From the NCBI GenBank assembly GCA_018828145.1, contig JAHJWO010000020.1, forward strand, positions 1 to 59,251: a DNA stretch of 59,251 nt. Direction: 5' to 3'. Shown here one piece after another: positions 18,371 through 27,115 of this stretch (position 1 is its first letter; each line of letters starts with the position of its first letter). The translations under genes and the position numbers were made by a program. Below the pieces are notes generated by a model that was not told the origin of the DNA, ran no database searches, and saw only the letters and a program-made list of their open reading frames with translations. This DNA comes from Alphaproteobacteria bacterium. GTDB lineage: Bacteria > Pseudomonadota > Alphaproteobacteria > Rhizobiales > Devosiaceae.

Positions 18371-18814
18371 ATGCATCTCAACGCCATCGTGATCGCCATT
18401 CTTGCCGCCACCATTTCGGCGCTTCCAGGCTATGCCCAGAGCGAGGAGGACGTCATGGCCCAGATCGAGGCCATTCATGGCGACTCCGTCGGCTTTGGCG
18501 AGGCCTTCGGCCTATTGCAGGATGCGTTTCTGTTTGGCGATCCGACGACCATAGCCGATCTTGGCGCCTATCCCTTCGAAGTGTCCGCCAATGGCGAGCT
18601 TTACGACATCTTCGAGCCGCAGGACCTGATCGACAATTTCGACACCCTGCTGACCCAGGACACGATCGATGCCCTGTCCAGCCAGGATTTCGACGACCTG
18701 ATCGTCACCAGCGAAGGCGTCGGTTTTGGCAATGGCGTGTTGTGGATGAGCAATATCTGCACCGACGACAGCTGCGCCGAGACCTATTGGGGCATCATCC
18801 GCATCAACAACTAG
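18371..18814 (+). CDS. Secreted protein of unknown function
   Basis: The 147-residue product has a signal peptide (MHLNAIVIAILAATISALPGYAQ, cleavage after AQ at 23) and an acidic mature part with a possible NTF2-like or DUF4440-like feel, for example the DAFLFGDP and LGAYPFEVSANGELY stretches. Two cysteines close together (ICTDDSCAETYWG) could form a disulfide in the periplasm. No family was recognised. Its stop codon overlaps the stop of the opposite-strand small gene at 18811. Confidence 0.7.
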   Translation: MHLNAIVIAILAATISALPGYAQSEEDVMAQIEAIHGDSVGFGEAFGLLQDAFLFGDPTTIADLGAYPFEVSANGELYDIFEPQDLIDNFDTLLTQDTIDALSSQDFDDLIVTSEGVGFGNGVLWMSNICTDDSCAETYWGIIRINN

Positions 18815-18984
18815 GCGTCGCGCTCGGCTTCGATATCGCGCGCCAGTTCCTCGGTCTCGGCGTCAGAGAGGTCCGTCTTGCTGACATCGCCCAGCGGTTC
18901 ATGGCTGCGCTCCGTCTCGCGGGGCTGGTCGAGTGGCTTCGACTTGTCATCCTGACGGCGCTTCGGCAGGTCATTGCTGGTCAT
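18811..18984 (-). CDS. Small hydrophilic protein, 57 residues, unknown function
   Basis: The ATG at 18984 lies inside the last codons of the preceding gene (14-bp overlap), with AAGGGA 8 nt upstream, so it looks translationally coupled. The product is highly charged, with no hydrophobic segment: it begins MTSNDLPKRRQDDKSKP and ends DAETEELARDIEAERDA. Such short charged proteins downstream of stress genes are common and seldom characterised. The stop overlaps the convergent gene's stop. Confidence 0.55.
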   Translation of the reverse strand: MTSNDLPKRRQDDKSKPLDQPRETERSHEPLGDVSKTDLSDAETEELARDIEAERDA

Positions 18985-19270
18985 TATAGCGTCCCTTGTT
19001 CTGGCCGACGCTGCGCGTCAGCGATGCAAAATCGGCGGCCGCGTCGCGCGCATTGGCGGCGCGCAGCAGGCGAATGGGAAAGGCCACCGCATCGCGATTG
19101 GCCGGGGTAAGATCCTCGATCGCCCGGTCGTCGCCGGTTATCGCCGCTTCGGCCTGGGCCAGCGCCCGCTCGATTTCATCGCGCGAGAGGATATCCTTGG
19201 TCACAAGGCACCGGTTGACGGCGGCCACGGCCATCAGCAGGCCCTCGATCTGCAGGTTCGCAGCATTCAT
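18971..19270 (-). CDS. Small protein of unknown function (99 residues)
   Basis: The product begins MNAANLQIEGLLMAVAAVNR, is mostly helical in appearance and contains no motif I can assign. ATG 19270 is chosen over an earlier in-frame ATG because GAGGAGG lies 5 nt upstream. It heads a two-gene unit with the 57-residue gene at 18811. The pair is divergent from ilvD. Confidence 0.7.
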   Translation of the reverse strand: MNAANLQIEGLLMAVAAVNRCLVTKDILSRDEIERALAQAEAAITGDDRAIEDLTPANRDAVAFPIRLLRAANARDAAADFASLTRSVGQNKGRYNDQQ

Positions 19271-19416
19271 AGCGTCCTCCTCCACTCTCTCCCATCAACG
19301 CTCCGCACGGTAGAGCGATGCACTGCCATGACAAGCTCTCTAGCACGGTCGCTGCCAGTCAGCCGGCACAGCCAAGCCCCACCGACTGACCGACATCCAG
19401 CCTCGCGGTGTCAATC

Positions 19417-19437
19417 GTACCGTACGGTACGGTACGG
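19417..19437. promoter_or_regulatory. Tandem GTAC palindrome upstream of ilvD
   Basis: A perfect 14-bp palindrome GTACCGTACGGTAC (19417-19430) runs straight into a further GGTACGG repeat. It ends about 8 bp upstream of the predicted ilvD -35. It resembles a dimeric repressor or activator site; the binding protein is unknown. Confidence 0.5.
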
Positions 19438-19444
19438 TTTTCGA

Positions 19445-19473
19445 TTGATCCAGGCCTGGAATGGGTCTAGTAA
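19445..19473 (+). promoter_or_regulatory. Candidate ilvD promoter
   Basis: TTGATC (19445-19450), 17 nt and TAGTAA (19468-19473) lie about 45 bp before the ilvD ATG. Spacing is ideal; hexamers match consensus at four of six positions each. Confidence 0.45.
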
Positions 19474-19524
19474 GGAACGACCGCGCCACCTGGATCGGCG
19501 CACCGAGTTTCAAGGACATCTGTC

Positions 19525-21378
19525 ATGCCTGCTTACCGTTCACGCACCACCACCCATGGCCGCAACATGGCCGGCGCGCGCGGCCTCTGGCGCGCCACGG
19601 GCATGAAGGATGGCGACTTCGGCAAACCCATCATCGCCGTGGTCAACAGCTTCACCCAGTTCGTGCCCGGCCATGTCCACCTCAAGGACCTGGGCCAGCT
19701 CGTCGCGCGCGAGATCGAGGCGGCCGGCGGCGTGGCCAAGGAGTTCAACACCATCGCGGTCGATGACGGCATCGCCATGGGCCATGACGGCATGCTCTAT
19801 TCGCTGCCCAGCCGCGACATCATCGCCGACAGCGTCGAATACATGGTCAACGCCCACTGCGCCGACGCCATGGTCTGCATTTCCAACTGTGACAAGATCA
19901 CGCCCGGCATGCTCAATGCCGCCATGCGCATCAACATCCCGGTGGTCTTCGTGTCGGGCGGCCCGATGGAAGCCGGCAAGGCCATGCTCAAGGGCAAGCT
20001 GCAGGCGCTCGACTTGGTGGACGCCATGGTGATGGCTGCCGACGACAGCTATTCGGACGCCGAAGTCCAGGCCGTCGAGGAAGCCGCCTGCCCCACCTGC
20101 GGCTCCTGCTCGGGCATGTTCACCGCCAATTCGATGAATTGCCTCACCGAGGCGCTCGGCCTCAGCCTGCCGGGCAATGGCTCGACGCTCGCCACCCATT
20201 CCGACCGCAAGCGCCTGTTCCAGGAAGCCGGCCATCTGATCGTCGACCTGGCGCGTCGCTGGTACGAGCAGGACGATGCGACCGCCCTCCCCCGCACCAT
20301 CGCCACCAAGGCGGCTTTCGAGAATGCCATGACGCTCGACATCGCCATGGGCGGCTCGACCAATACCGTGCTGCACATCCTTGCTGCGGCCTATGAAGGC
20401 GGCATCGACTTCACCATGGACGACATCGACGCGCTGAGCCGCAAGGTCCCCGTGCTTTCCAAGGTCGCGCCCGCCAAGGCCGACGTGCATATGGAAGACG
20501 TGCACCGGGCCGGCGGGATCATGGCCATCCTGGGCCAGCTCGACCGCGCGGGCCTTATCAACCGCAAGGAACCGACCATCCACGCGCCCACCATGGGCGA
20601 CGCCCTCGACAAGTGGGACATCTCCCGCACCAATTCGGAAAGCGTGCGCAACTTCTTCATGGCCGCCCCCGGCGGCGTGCGCACCACCCAGGCCTTTTCC
20701 CAGTCCAACCGCTGGGCCGAGCTCGATCTCGACCGCCAGAACGGCGCCATCCGCTCGGCCGAGAATGCCTTTTCCAAGGACGGGGGCCTCGCCGTCCTCA
20801 AGGGCAATATCGCCATTGACGGCTGCATCGTGAAGACGGCGGGCGTCGACGAATCCATCCTCAAGTTCACCGGCAAGGCCCGCGTCTTCGAGAGCCAGGA
20901 CGATACCGTCAAGGCCATTCTCTCCAATGAGATCAAGGAAGGCGACGTGCTCGTCATCCGCTATGAGGGCCCGCGCGGCGGCCCCGGCATGCAGGAAATG
21001 CTCTATCCGACGAGCTATCTGAAATCCAAGGGCCTGGGCAAGGCCTGCGCCCTCCTGACCGATGGCCGCTTCTCGGGCGGCACGTCCGGACTTTCCATCG
21101 GCCATGTTTCGCCGGAAGCTGCCGAAGGCGGCACGATCGGCCTCGTGCGGGAAGGCGATACGATCGAGATCGACATCCCCAACCGCTCCATCACCCTGCT
21201 CGTCTCCGATGACGAACTGGTGCAGCGCCGGCACGACCAGGACAAGCTGGGCTGGAAGCCGGCCCATCCGCGCAAGCGCAATGTCACGACCGCCCTCAAG
21301 GCCTATGCCGCCTTTGCCACCTCGGCCGCCAAGGGCGCCGTGCGCGATACCCAGGCCATCGACAAGCTCTGGCACTGA
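19525..21378 (+). CDS. ilvD: Dihydroxy-acid dehydratase
   Basis: IlvD dehydrates 2,3-dihydroxy acids to the 2-oxo acids that become valine, isoleucine and leucine. The 617-residue protein is of the long iron-sulfur type. It shows the cluster cysteines in [10 protein letters not shown] (C122) and [19 protein letters not shown], and the C-terminal [19 protein letters not shown]. It stands alone rather than in an ilv operon. A tandem palindrome and a promoter-like pair lie just upstream. Confidence 0.97.
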   Translation: MPAYRSRTTTHGRNMAGARGLWRATGMKDGDFGKPIIAVVNSFTQFVPGHVHLKDLGQLVAREIEAAGGVAKEFNTIAVDDGIAMGHDGMLYSLPSRDIIADSVEYMVNAHCADAMVCISNCDKITPGMLNAAMRINIPVVFVSGGPMEAGKAMLKGKLQALDLVDAMVMAADDSYSDAEVQAVEEAACPTCGSCSGMFTANSMNCLTEALGLSLPGNGSTLATHSDRKRLFQEAGHLIVDLARRWYEQDDATALPRTIATKAAFENAMTLDIAMGGSTNTVLHILAAAYEGGIDFTMDDIDALSRKVPVLSKVAPAKADVHMEDVHRAGGIMAILGQLDRAGLINRKEPTIHAPTMGDALDKWDISRTNSESVRNFFMAAPGGVRTTQAFSQSNRWAELDLDRQNGAIRSAENAFSKDGGLAVLKGNIAIDGCIVKTAGVDESILKFTGKARVFESQDDTVKAILSNEIKEGDVLVIRYEGPRGGPGMQEMLYPTSYLKSKGLGKACALLTDGRFSGGTSGLSIGHVSPEAAEGGTIGLVREGDTIEIDIPNRSITLLVSDDELVQRRHDQDKLGWKPAHPRKRNVTTALKAYAAFATSAAKGAVRDTQAIDKLWH

Positions 21379-21707
21379 GGCGGACTGGTCTCCTGATAGG
21401 GGTCAACCATCACCCCCTCCTGCCTCCCCCATCAAGGGGGAGGTTGGGAGCGGCGGGCCACAAATGCCCCCACCGATTCATCCACGACAAACACGTGACA
21501 AGCACCGCACCGGGTGCTAAATGGCCCTCAGCCACCTGACGGTCTGCCAAGGCTGTCTTCTGGTCAGGTTCGATGGCGGGGATTCCACCCTCCCCATCGA
21601 ACCGACCTAATCCCCCGACATCGCAGATATTTCGCCCGGCGCTCAAAAGCGAAGGCCGGCAACGCTTTGCGCCGCCGGCCCTGAAATCCCCGAGGAGATA
21701 AAAGGCC
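21379..21707. other. Intergenic region after ilvD with three hairpins
   Basis: The 329 bp contain no gene. A short CCTCCCCC/GGGGGAGG repeat hairpin lies at 21423-21443. A long stem (GGTTCGATGG/CCATCGAACC with an inner GGGG/CCCC step) lies at 21567-21603. A GGCCGGC/GCCGGCC stem lies at 21654-21680. The last is followed on the minus strand by a T-rich stretch. Confidence 0.6.
21645..21680 (-). terminator. Probable terminator of the aldo/keto reductase gene
   Basis: On the minus strand a GGCCGGC...GCCGGCC stem about 28 bp after the stop codon is followed by TTCGCTTTTG. The T-tract is interrupted, so strength is uncertain. Confidence 0.55.
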
Positions 21708-22577
21708 TCAGCCCTTGTTGCCGATCTTGTCCAGCGTGGCGAAGTCCTCATCGCTGAGCTTGATGGCAGCCGCCGCGACATTGTCTTCCAGATGCTTGAC
21801 CTTGCCGGTGCCCGGAATGGGCAGCATGACAGGCGAGCGCTTCAGCAGCCAGGCCAGCGCGATCTGGCTGGGCGAGGCATTGTGCTTGGCAACGATGGCT
21901 TGCGCATCCGCGTGCCCCTTGACGAGGTCGCCGCCGGCCAAGGGGAACCACGGGATGAAGCCGATGCCGTTCGCTTCACAATAGTCCAGCACGTCCTCGC
22001 TCTCGCGATTGGCGAAATTGTAGAGGTTCTGCACCGTGGTGACGGGGAAGAATTTCTGCGCTTCCTTGATCTCGGCGACGCTGACCTGGCTCAGGCCCGC
22101 ATGACGGATGATGCCATCCTTCTGCAACTGCGCGATGGTCTCGAACTGTTCGCGTGCCGGCACCTTGGCGTCGATCCGATGCAGCTGCCAGAGATCGATC
22201 ACATCGAGCTTGAGCCGGCGCAGGCTGAGGATCGCGCCCTGCCGCAGGAATTCGGGTCGGCCCAGCTGCGGCCAGACATCGGGCCCGGTGCGGGTGAGGC
22301 CGCCCTTGGTGGCAACGATCGTGCCCTTGGAATAGGGCGCCAGCACCTCCCCGATCAGCTCTTCGCTGATATAGGGTCCGTAGCTCTCGGCCGTGTCGAT
22401 GAAGTTCACATTGAGCTCGGGCAGGCGGCGCAGCGTGGCCCTGGCTTCGTCGGGATCCTCTGGCGGACCCCAGATGCCCTTGCCGGTAATGCGCATGGCG
22501 CCAAAGCCGAGGCGGTTGACCGTGAGGTCGCCGCCAATGGAAAACGTGCCCGAAAGGGCTGCGTCGAGTGTGGTCAT
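21708..22577 (-). CDS. Aldo/keto reductase
   Basis: The 289-residue NADPH-dependent oxidoreductase has the TIM-barrel family signature GFGAMR, the catalytic tetrad D61 and Y66 (DTAESYG), K91 (ATKGG) and H133 (WQLHRID), and the cofactor-binding [13 protein letters not shown] near the C terminus. It belongs to the YajO/pyridoxal-reductase-like group that reduces aldehydes; the real substrate is not shown. It stands 71 bp downstream of the DUF1178 gene on the same strand. Confidence 0.9.
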   Translation of the reverse strand: MTTLDAALSGTFSIGGDLTVNRLGFGAMRITGKGIWGPPEDPDEARATLRRLPELNVNFIDTAESYGPYISEELIGEVLAPYSKGTIVATKGGLTRTGPDVWPQLGRPEFLRQGAILSLRRLKLDVIDLWQLHRIDAKVPAREQFETIAQLQKDGIIRHAGLSQVSVAEIKEAQKFFPVTTVQNLYNFANRESEDVLDYCEANGIGFIPWFPLAGGDLVKGHADAQAIVAKHNASPSQIALAWLLKRSPVMLPIPGTGKVKHLEDNVAAAAIKLSDEDFATLDKIGNKG

Positions 22578-22648
22578 GAAGGATTCTCCGTTGATCGCGC
22601 CGGGATGGCGCTTCGGAATCGGAACCGGCTTGCCGGCTCAGAACTGGG

Positions 22649-23074
22649 TCAGTTGTGCTCTTCGGGCAGGTCCGGGAGCGGCATGAAGTCGATGCCCTCG
22701 TCCAGCAAGGCGACGACATCGTCGCGCGTGGCTTCGCCATAGATGCCGCGCGCCTCGACCTCCTCGAAATGGATCTTGCGGGCTTCCTCGGCAAACCGGT
22801 CGCCGACATAGTCGGCTTCGCTGACCACCTTCTGCCGATAGGCCCGCAACAGGGCGCGGAGCTGGGCCGCGTCGGGCTGGGTCGAGCTCAGCGCAACCCT
22901 GTCGTGATCGGTACGCGCCACCGCCGGCGCCATCGGCGCTTTCTCGATTGCCGCGTCGCCACACACTGCGCAGGTCACGATGCCGCGCGCCTGCTGTTCA
23001 TCGAATGCGGCGGCATTCTTAAACCAGGCGTCGTATCGGTGGCCCTTGGAGCAATGGAGCGAATATTGAATCAC
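22649..23074 (-). CDS. DUF1178 family protein
   Basis: The 141-residue protein begins IQYSLHCSKGHRYDAWF, has a CxxC pair (VTCAVCGDA, about 35-38) and ends HFEEVEARGIYGEATRDDVVALLDEGIDFMPLPDLPEE. This is the DUF1178 pattern. The first Cys with the CxxC pair could bind zinc. In related bacteria it follows the nitrilase/glutaredoxin genes as here, which suggests a redox or metal role, not demonstrated. Confidence 0.9.
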   Translation of the reverse strand: MIQYSLHCSKGHRYDAWFKNAAAFDEQQARGIVTCAVCGDAAIEKAPMAPAVARTDHDRVALSSTQPDAAQLRALLRAYRQKVVSEADYVGDRFAEEARKIHFEEVEARGIYGEATRDDVVALLDEGIDFMPLPDLPEEHN

Positions 23075-23128
23075 GGCAACGTCTCATGAGCCGGATGGCT
23101 CTGCTGATTGATGATATAGGGCGCGGAC

Positions 23129-23959
23129 TTAAGCCTGCAACGGGCCGGGCGCTGCAAAGTTTCGTGCATTGGCGAGCGCAGGGATGCGCTCGCGCGCATC
23201 GGCGACCAGATCGGGATCGATTTCCGCCAGCAGAACGCCCGGCTCGTCATGCTCGAGTTCGGCGACAATGCGCCCCCAGGGGTCGATGATCAGGGAGTGG
23301 CCATAGGTTGCCCGGCCATTGGCATGCTGCCCGCCCTGCGCCGCCGCGATGACATAGGAGCCGGTTTCGATGGCCCGGGCGCGCAGCAGCACATGCCAGT
23401 GCGCCTGGCCTGTGGGCACGGTAAAGGCCGCGGGCACCGCGATCAGGTTTGCCCCGGCATTGGCAAGGCTATTGTAAAGCCTGGGGAAGCGCATGTCGTA
23501 GCAGATGCTCATGCCCAAGGTGAATTCGCCCAACGGCGCTGTCACCGCTTCTTCGCCACCGGCATAGGTGGCGCTTTCGCGATAGGCATTGAGCCCGGCA
23601 ATCGTCGCGTCAAACAGGTGGATCTTGTCATAGGTCGCCAGCATCGCCCCGTCCGGGGCGAACAGCACCGAGCGATTGGCAAAGCGCCCATCCGCCAGCG
23701 GCACCGCCAGCGAGCCGATATGGATATGCATGCCATGCTGCCGCGCCAGTTCGCCGACCCGCCGCAGTTGCGGATGGCCCTCGAAGGGCGAGGCCACGCT
23801 TTTGAGCTGCTCGCGGTTTTCCGGAAAGATCAGGGTGACTTCCGGCGTCAGCACATAGTGCGCGCCAGCGGCTGCCGCCTCGGCCAGCATGGGCTCGAGC
23901 GCGGCAAGGTTGGCATCCGGGTCGAGCCCGGAGCGCATCTGGATGGCGGCGATTTTCAT
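23129..23959 (-). CDS. Carbon-nitrogen hydrolase (nitrilase superfamily, Nit/omega-amidase-like)
   Basis: The 276-residue cytoplasmic hydrolase has the complete Glu-Lys-Cys triad: E40 (LTPEVT), K112 (YDKIHLFD) and C153 (SICYDMRFPRLY). It resembles the Nit1/YbeM group that hydrolyses deaminated glutathione or related amides. Being next to glutaredoxin fits a glutathione-repair role, which is inference. It is 17 bp downstream of grxC. Confidence 0.92.
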   Translation of the reverse strand: MKIAAIQMRSGLDPDANLAALEPMLAEAAAAGAHYVLTPEVTLIFPENREQLKSVASPFEGHPQLRRVGELARQHGMHIHIGSLAVPLADGRFANRSVLFAPDGAMLATYDKIHLFDATIAGLNAYRESATYAGGEEAVTAPLGEFTLGMSICYDMRFPRLYNSLANAGANLIAVPAAFTVPTGQAHWHVLLRARAIETGSYVIAAAQGGQHANGRATYGHSLIIDPWGRIVAELEHDEPGVLLAEIDPDLVADARERIPALANARNFAAPGPLQA

Positions 23960-23976
23960 ATGGGTATGACTTCCCG

Positions 23977-24231
23977 TCAGGCCTGCAGCAGCGGATCGAG
24001 ACCACCGCGACGATCCAGCGCCGCCATGTCGTCATAGCCGCCGACATGGGCATCATCGATGAAGATCTGCGGCACGGTGCGACGGCCATGCGCCCGCTGC
24101 GTCATCACCTCGCGCAGCGCAGGATCGAGCACGGTGATCTCGGTAAAGTCGGCCCCCTTCTCGGCCAGCAGCGACTTGGCGGCATGGCAATAGGGGCAGG
24201 TCGGCGTGGTGTAGATCTCGATTTTGGCCAT
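23977..24231 (-). CDS. grxC: Glutaredoxin 3
   Basis: The 84-residue thioredoxin-fold protein reduces disulfides with glutathione. It has the dithiol active site CPYC (C12, C15) and the glutathione-binding TVPQIFIDDAHVGG. ATG 24231 is preferred over an ATG two codons earlier because GGAGA is then 8 nt away. It lies between comF (33 bp upstream) and the nitrilase (17 bp downstream), as one operon. Confidence 0.95.
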   Translation of the reverse strand: MAKIEIYTTPTCPYCHAAKSLLAEKGADFTEITVLDPALREVMTQRAHGRRTVPQIFIDDAHVGGYDDMAALDRRGGLDPLLQA

Positions 24232-24264
24232 GGGCATTTCTCCAGTGGAGACGGGCATTTGTTC

Positions 24265-25062
24265 TTATATGGGCAAGTCCGCGCCGATGACAACGCGGGC
24301 AAAGGTCACGACATCGACAGCCTCCACCCCCGCTTTGAGCAGGGTCCGCGTCACGGCCTTGACGGTGGCCCCCGTTGTATAGACATCGTCGACCAGCACG
24401 ACGCGCTTTCCCTGCGCCCGCAGCAGGATATCGGGATGGGCGGCGAAGGCGCCGGCGACGTTGCGCTGCCGGCCATCGCCGCTCAGCCCCACCTGCTGCC
24501 GGGTCTTGCGCGTCCGCCGGACCAGATCGCTGTCCACCCTGAGCCCGGTCCATCGGCCCAGCGCCCGGGCGAGTTCGGCAGATTGATTATAGCGCCGCTC
24601 CCGCTGCCGGGACGGATGCAGCGGCACCGGCACCAGCAGCGGCGCACCGGCCCAAAGCTCGTGACCGGCCCCCGCCATCAGCCGGGCGCAGAAGCGCGCC
24701 AGCTCCGGCCGGTCGCCATATTTGAGCCGCGAGACCAAGGTTCGCGCCACCTCGCCATAGATCACGGCAGCCCGCGCCCGTCCGAAGGGCGGCGGATCGG
24801 CCAGCGCCTCGGCCGATAGGGCCTCGGACCCCAGCGAGACTGCAAAGGGCAGGCCCAGGCGCGGGCAGAGCGGAGCGGTGATCGGGCGCAGGGCCGCAAA
24901 GCACTTTGCACAGAGCGTATCGGGCGTCGCCGTGGGCGCGTCGCAATTGAGGCAGACCGGAGGATAGGCCAGATCGAGCAGCAGGCTGCCCAGCCGCCGC
25001 ACGCCACCGCCGACGCGCCGGTGCCACCCCTGGCTTTTGACAACCCCTTCGGCGCTCTCCAT
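24265..25062 (-). CDS. ComF family double zinc ribbon / phosphoribosyltransferase-like protein
   Basis: ComF proteins are needed for DNA uptake in some bacteria; in most, including this group, their role is unclear. The 265-residue product has N-terminal zinc-ribbon cysteines (C37, C40, C51, C54) and a C-terminal phosphoribosyltransferase fold with the PRPP loop VVLVDDVYTTGAT. ATG 25062 leaves only 42 bp to the divergent methyltransferase gene. No other competence genes are nearby. Confidence 0.88.
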   Translation of the reverse strand: MESAEGVVKSQGWHRRVGGGVRRLGSLLLDLAYPPVCLNCDAPTATPDTLCAKCFAALRPITAPLCPRLGLPFAVSLGSEALSAEALADPPPFGRARAAVIYGEVARTLVSRLKYGDRPELARFCARLMAGAGHELWAGAPLLVPVPLHPSRQRERRYNQSAELARALGRWTGLRVDSDLVRRTRKTRQQVGLSGDGRQRNVAGAFAAHPDILLRAQGKRVVLVDDVYTTGATVKAVTRTLLKAGVEAVDVVTFARVVIGADLPI

Positions 25063-25104
25063 AAGGCCAATAGTGCCACGTCCAGGAACGGCCGCAAGTC
25101 CATC

Positions 25105-25935
25105 ATGAGCCAGCCGCCAGCGATTTTCGATTCGCCACTGATCCGAGCCAACCTGGCCCGGCGCTCCGGCCAGGGTGACTTCGTGACCGACCTGGTGCTG
25201 GCCGATCTCCAAGACCGGCTAGCCACGCTGATCCGGGATTTTCCCAAGGCCCTTATCATCGGACCCGACACGGCGCGCCTGCCCGAAACGGCGCGCTCCG
25301 CCAGCGCCGAAATTCGTTTCGAGCGCCATGCCGCTTTCGCAGGCAGTGATGACCTGCCCCCGATCGAGGGCGAGGACTTCAACCTCATCGTCTCGCTGCT
25401 GCATCTGCAGGCCGTCAACGACGTGCCGGGCTACCTGGCACGGCTGCGCGCCCGCCTCGCCCCTGATGGCCTTCTGATGATCGCGGCACTCGGCGGGGAG
25501 ACCCTCACCGAACTGCGCGAGGCCTTCCTGGCGGCCGATTCCCTGGTCTATGGCGGCGCCTCGGCGCGCGTCGCGCCCATGATCCAGGTCCGCGACGCCG
25601 GCGCGCTGCTGCAGCGGGTGGGCCTGGCCCTGCCCGTCGCCGACGTGGAAACCCATGTCGTGCGCTATGCCTCGCCCTTCGCGCTGATGGCCGAGCTCAA
25701 GGCCCTGGGGGCCGCCAATCCGCTCGTTGATCGACCCAAGCGGCTGGCCACGCCGGCCCTCCTGACCGCCGCAGCCAATGCCTATCTGGCGCGTGACGGG
25801 GACCCGGACGGCCGCATCCGGGCGACGCTGGAAATCATCTGGCTGTCCGGCTGGGCCCCGCATGAGAGCCAGCAGCAGCCGCTCAAACCCGGCAGCGCCA
25901 CGACGCGGCTGGGTGATGTCTTGGGCAAGGGCTGA
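25105..25935 (+). CDS. SAM-dependent methyltransferase, NDUFAF5/BioC-like
   Basis: The 276-residue protein matches the bacterial relatives of NDUFAF5, a factor for complex I assembly that modifies an arginine of a core subunit. The first glycine-rich SAM loop is degenerate (ALIIGPDTARL, where LDVGxGxG is usual), but DFNLIVSLLHLQAVND and the family tail WLSGWAPHESQQQPLKPGSA are present. ATG 25105 gives the normal N terminus (MSQPPAIFD). It is followed after 2 bp by a kinase gene. Confidence 0.8.
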   Translation: MSQPPAIFDSPLIRANLARRSGQGDFVTDLVLADLQDRLATLIRDFPKALIIGPDTARLPETARSASAEIRFERHAAFAGSDDLPPIEGEDFNLIVSLLHLQAVNDVPGYLARLRARLAPDGLLMIAALGGETLTELREAFLAADSLVYGGASARVAPMIQVRDAGALLQRVGLALPVADVETHVVRYASPFALMAELKALGAANPLVDRPKRLATPALLTAAANAYLARDGDPDGRIRATLEIIWLSGWAPHESQQQPLKPGSATTRLGDVLGKG

Positions 25936-25937
25936 CG

Positions 25938-26471
25938 ATGGACCAGCTTGCCGGCCACATCCTGATCCTGTCCGGCCCGCCGGGTTCGGGCAAGACGACG
26001 ACGGCAGCGACGCTGGCGCACCTGCCGGGCGTACCCAAGGTGCATCTGCATTCCGACGATTTCTGGGGCTATATCAAGCATGGGCTGATCGCGCCCTGGC
26101 TGCCCCAATCGCACGCGCAGAATGTCATGATCAGCCAGATCGCGGCCAGCGTGGCGGCGCAATATGCGCGGCACGGCTATTTCGTGGTGCTCGACGGCGT
26201 GGTGCGGCCCTGGTGGCTGCCCGCCTTTGCCGTGCTGGACGTACCGCTGCACTATGTGGTGCTGCGCCCGACACGCGACGAGGCGGTCGCCCGCTGCCAG
26301 GCGCGTGGCGGCGATTCCCTGACCGACCCGGCGGTCGTCGCTGACCTGCATAACCAGTTTTCCGAACTGGGGACCCACGAGCGCCATGTCCTGCCGACGG
26401 ATGGGCTCGACCGCCAGCAGACGCTGGACGCAGTCATCGCCGCGCTGGACAGCGGCCGCTTCCGGCTCTGA
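25938..26471 (+). CDS. P-loop kinase / AAA family ATPase
   Basis: The 177-residue protein has a Walker A GPPGSGKTT (about 14-22), a downstream HSDDFWGYIKHG aspartate pair and an arginine-rich lid (VVLRPTRDEAVARC). This plan is shared with small-molecule kinases and zeta-toxin-like kinases. No toxin-antitoxin partner is adjacent, so a metabolic or nucleotide kinase is more likely. It is co-directional with the methyltransferase (2-bp gap). Confidence 0.75.
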   Translation: MDQLAGHILILSGPPGSGKTTTAATLAHLPGVPKVHLHSDDFWGYIKHGLIAPWLPQSHAQNVMISQIAASVAAQYARHGYFVVLDGVVRPWWLPAFAVLDVPLHYVVLRPTRDEAVARCQARGGDSLTDPAVVADLHNQFSELGTHERHVLPTDGLDRQQTLDAVIAALDSGRFRL

Positions 26472-26487
26472 TCGCCCGCCGCGCCAC

Positions 26488-26522
26488 GAAAAAAAGGGCC
26501 GGTGTTTCCACCAGCCCTTTCG
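26488..26522. terminator. Bidirectional terminator between kinase gene and carD
   Basis: The stem AAAGGGC.GGTG / CACC.GCCCTTT sits between convergent genes. The minus strand ends in seven T residues, the plus strand in TTTCGCATTTTC. Confidence 0.8.
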
Positions 26523-26545
26523 CATTTTCTATGAAACCGCTCGCT

Positions 26546-27115
26546 TTACGCGGCAGCTTCCTCGTCGCTCTCGGCAGCGTCGGTTTTGACGCGCTTGGGC
26601 GACTTGGCCAGGTTCTTTTCGATCAGCTGAACGGCTTCGGTCAGCGTCAGCTTGTTGACGGCGCCGATTTCGCGGCTCATGCGGTCCATGGCCTGCTCGA
26701 ACAGCTGGCGTTCCGAATAGGACTGCTCGGGCTGCTCTTCGGAGCGATAGAGATCGCGCACGACTTCGGAGATCGCGATCAGATCGCCCGAATTGATCTT
26801 GGCTTCATATTCCTGGGCGCGACGCGACCACATGGTGCGCTTGACGCGGGCACGGCCGGTCACGGTGGTCAGCGCCTGGGCGACCATGTCCTCTTCGGCC
26901 AGCTTGCGCATGCCGACGGATTTGATCTTGGCGACAGGCACGCGTAGGGTCAGCTTGTCCTGTTCGAAACTCAGCACGAACAGCTCAAGGGTCAGGCCGG
27001 CGACTTCTTGTTCCTCGATCGAGACGATCACACCGACGCCATGCGCCGGATAGACAACATACTCGCCAGTCTTGAACCCAAGCCGCTGCTGTGACTTCTT
27101 GGCTACCATAGTCAT
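26546..27115 (-). CDS. carD: CarD family transcriptional regulator (CdnL-like)
   Basis: CarD/CdnL binds RNA polymerase beta and stabilises open promoter complexes, especially at rRNA promoters. The 189-residue protein has the N-terminal RNAP-interaction domain (FKTGEYVVYPAHGVGVI, about 13-70) and the helical DNA-contacting part including MWSRRAQEYEAKI. An acidic C-terminal tail (TDAAESDEEAAA) follows. The first of two ATGs is chosen on AAGGAG spacing. A nested hairpin lies in the leader just upstream. Confidence 0.93.
   Translation of the reverse strand: MTMVAKKSQQRLGFKTGEYVVYPAHGVGVIVSIEEQEVAGLTLELFVLSFEQDKLTLRVPVAKIKSVGMRKLAEEDMVAQALTTVTGRARVKRTMWSRRAQEYEAKINSGDLIAISEVVRDLYRSEEQPEQSYSERQLFEQAMDRMSREIGAVNKLTLTEAVQLIEKNLAKSPKRVKTDAAESDEEAAA

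Noticed and set aside
25938..26471. Zeta-toxin-type toxin-antitoxin system
   Set aside because: The P-loop kinase has no small antitoxin gene beside it and is joined to a housekeeping methyltransferase gene.
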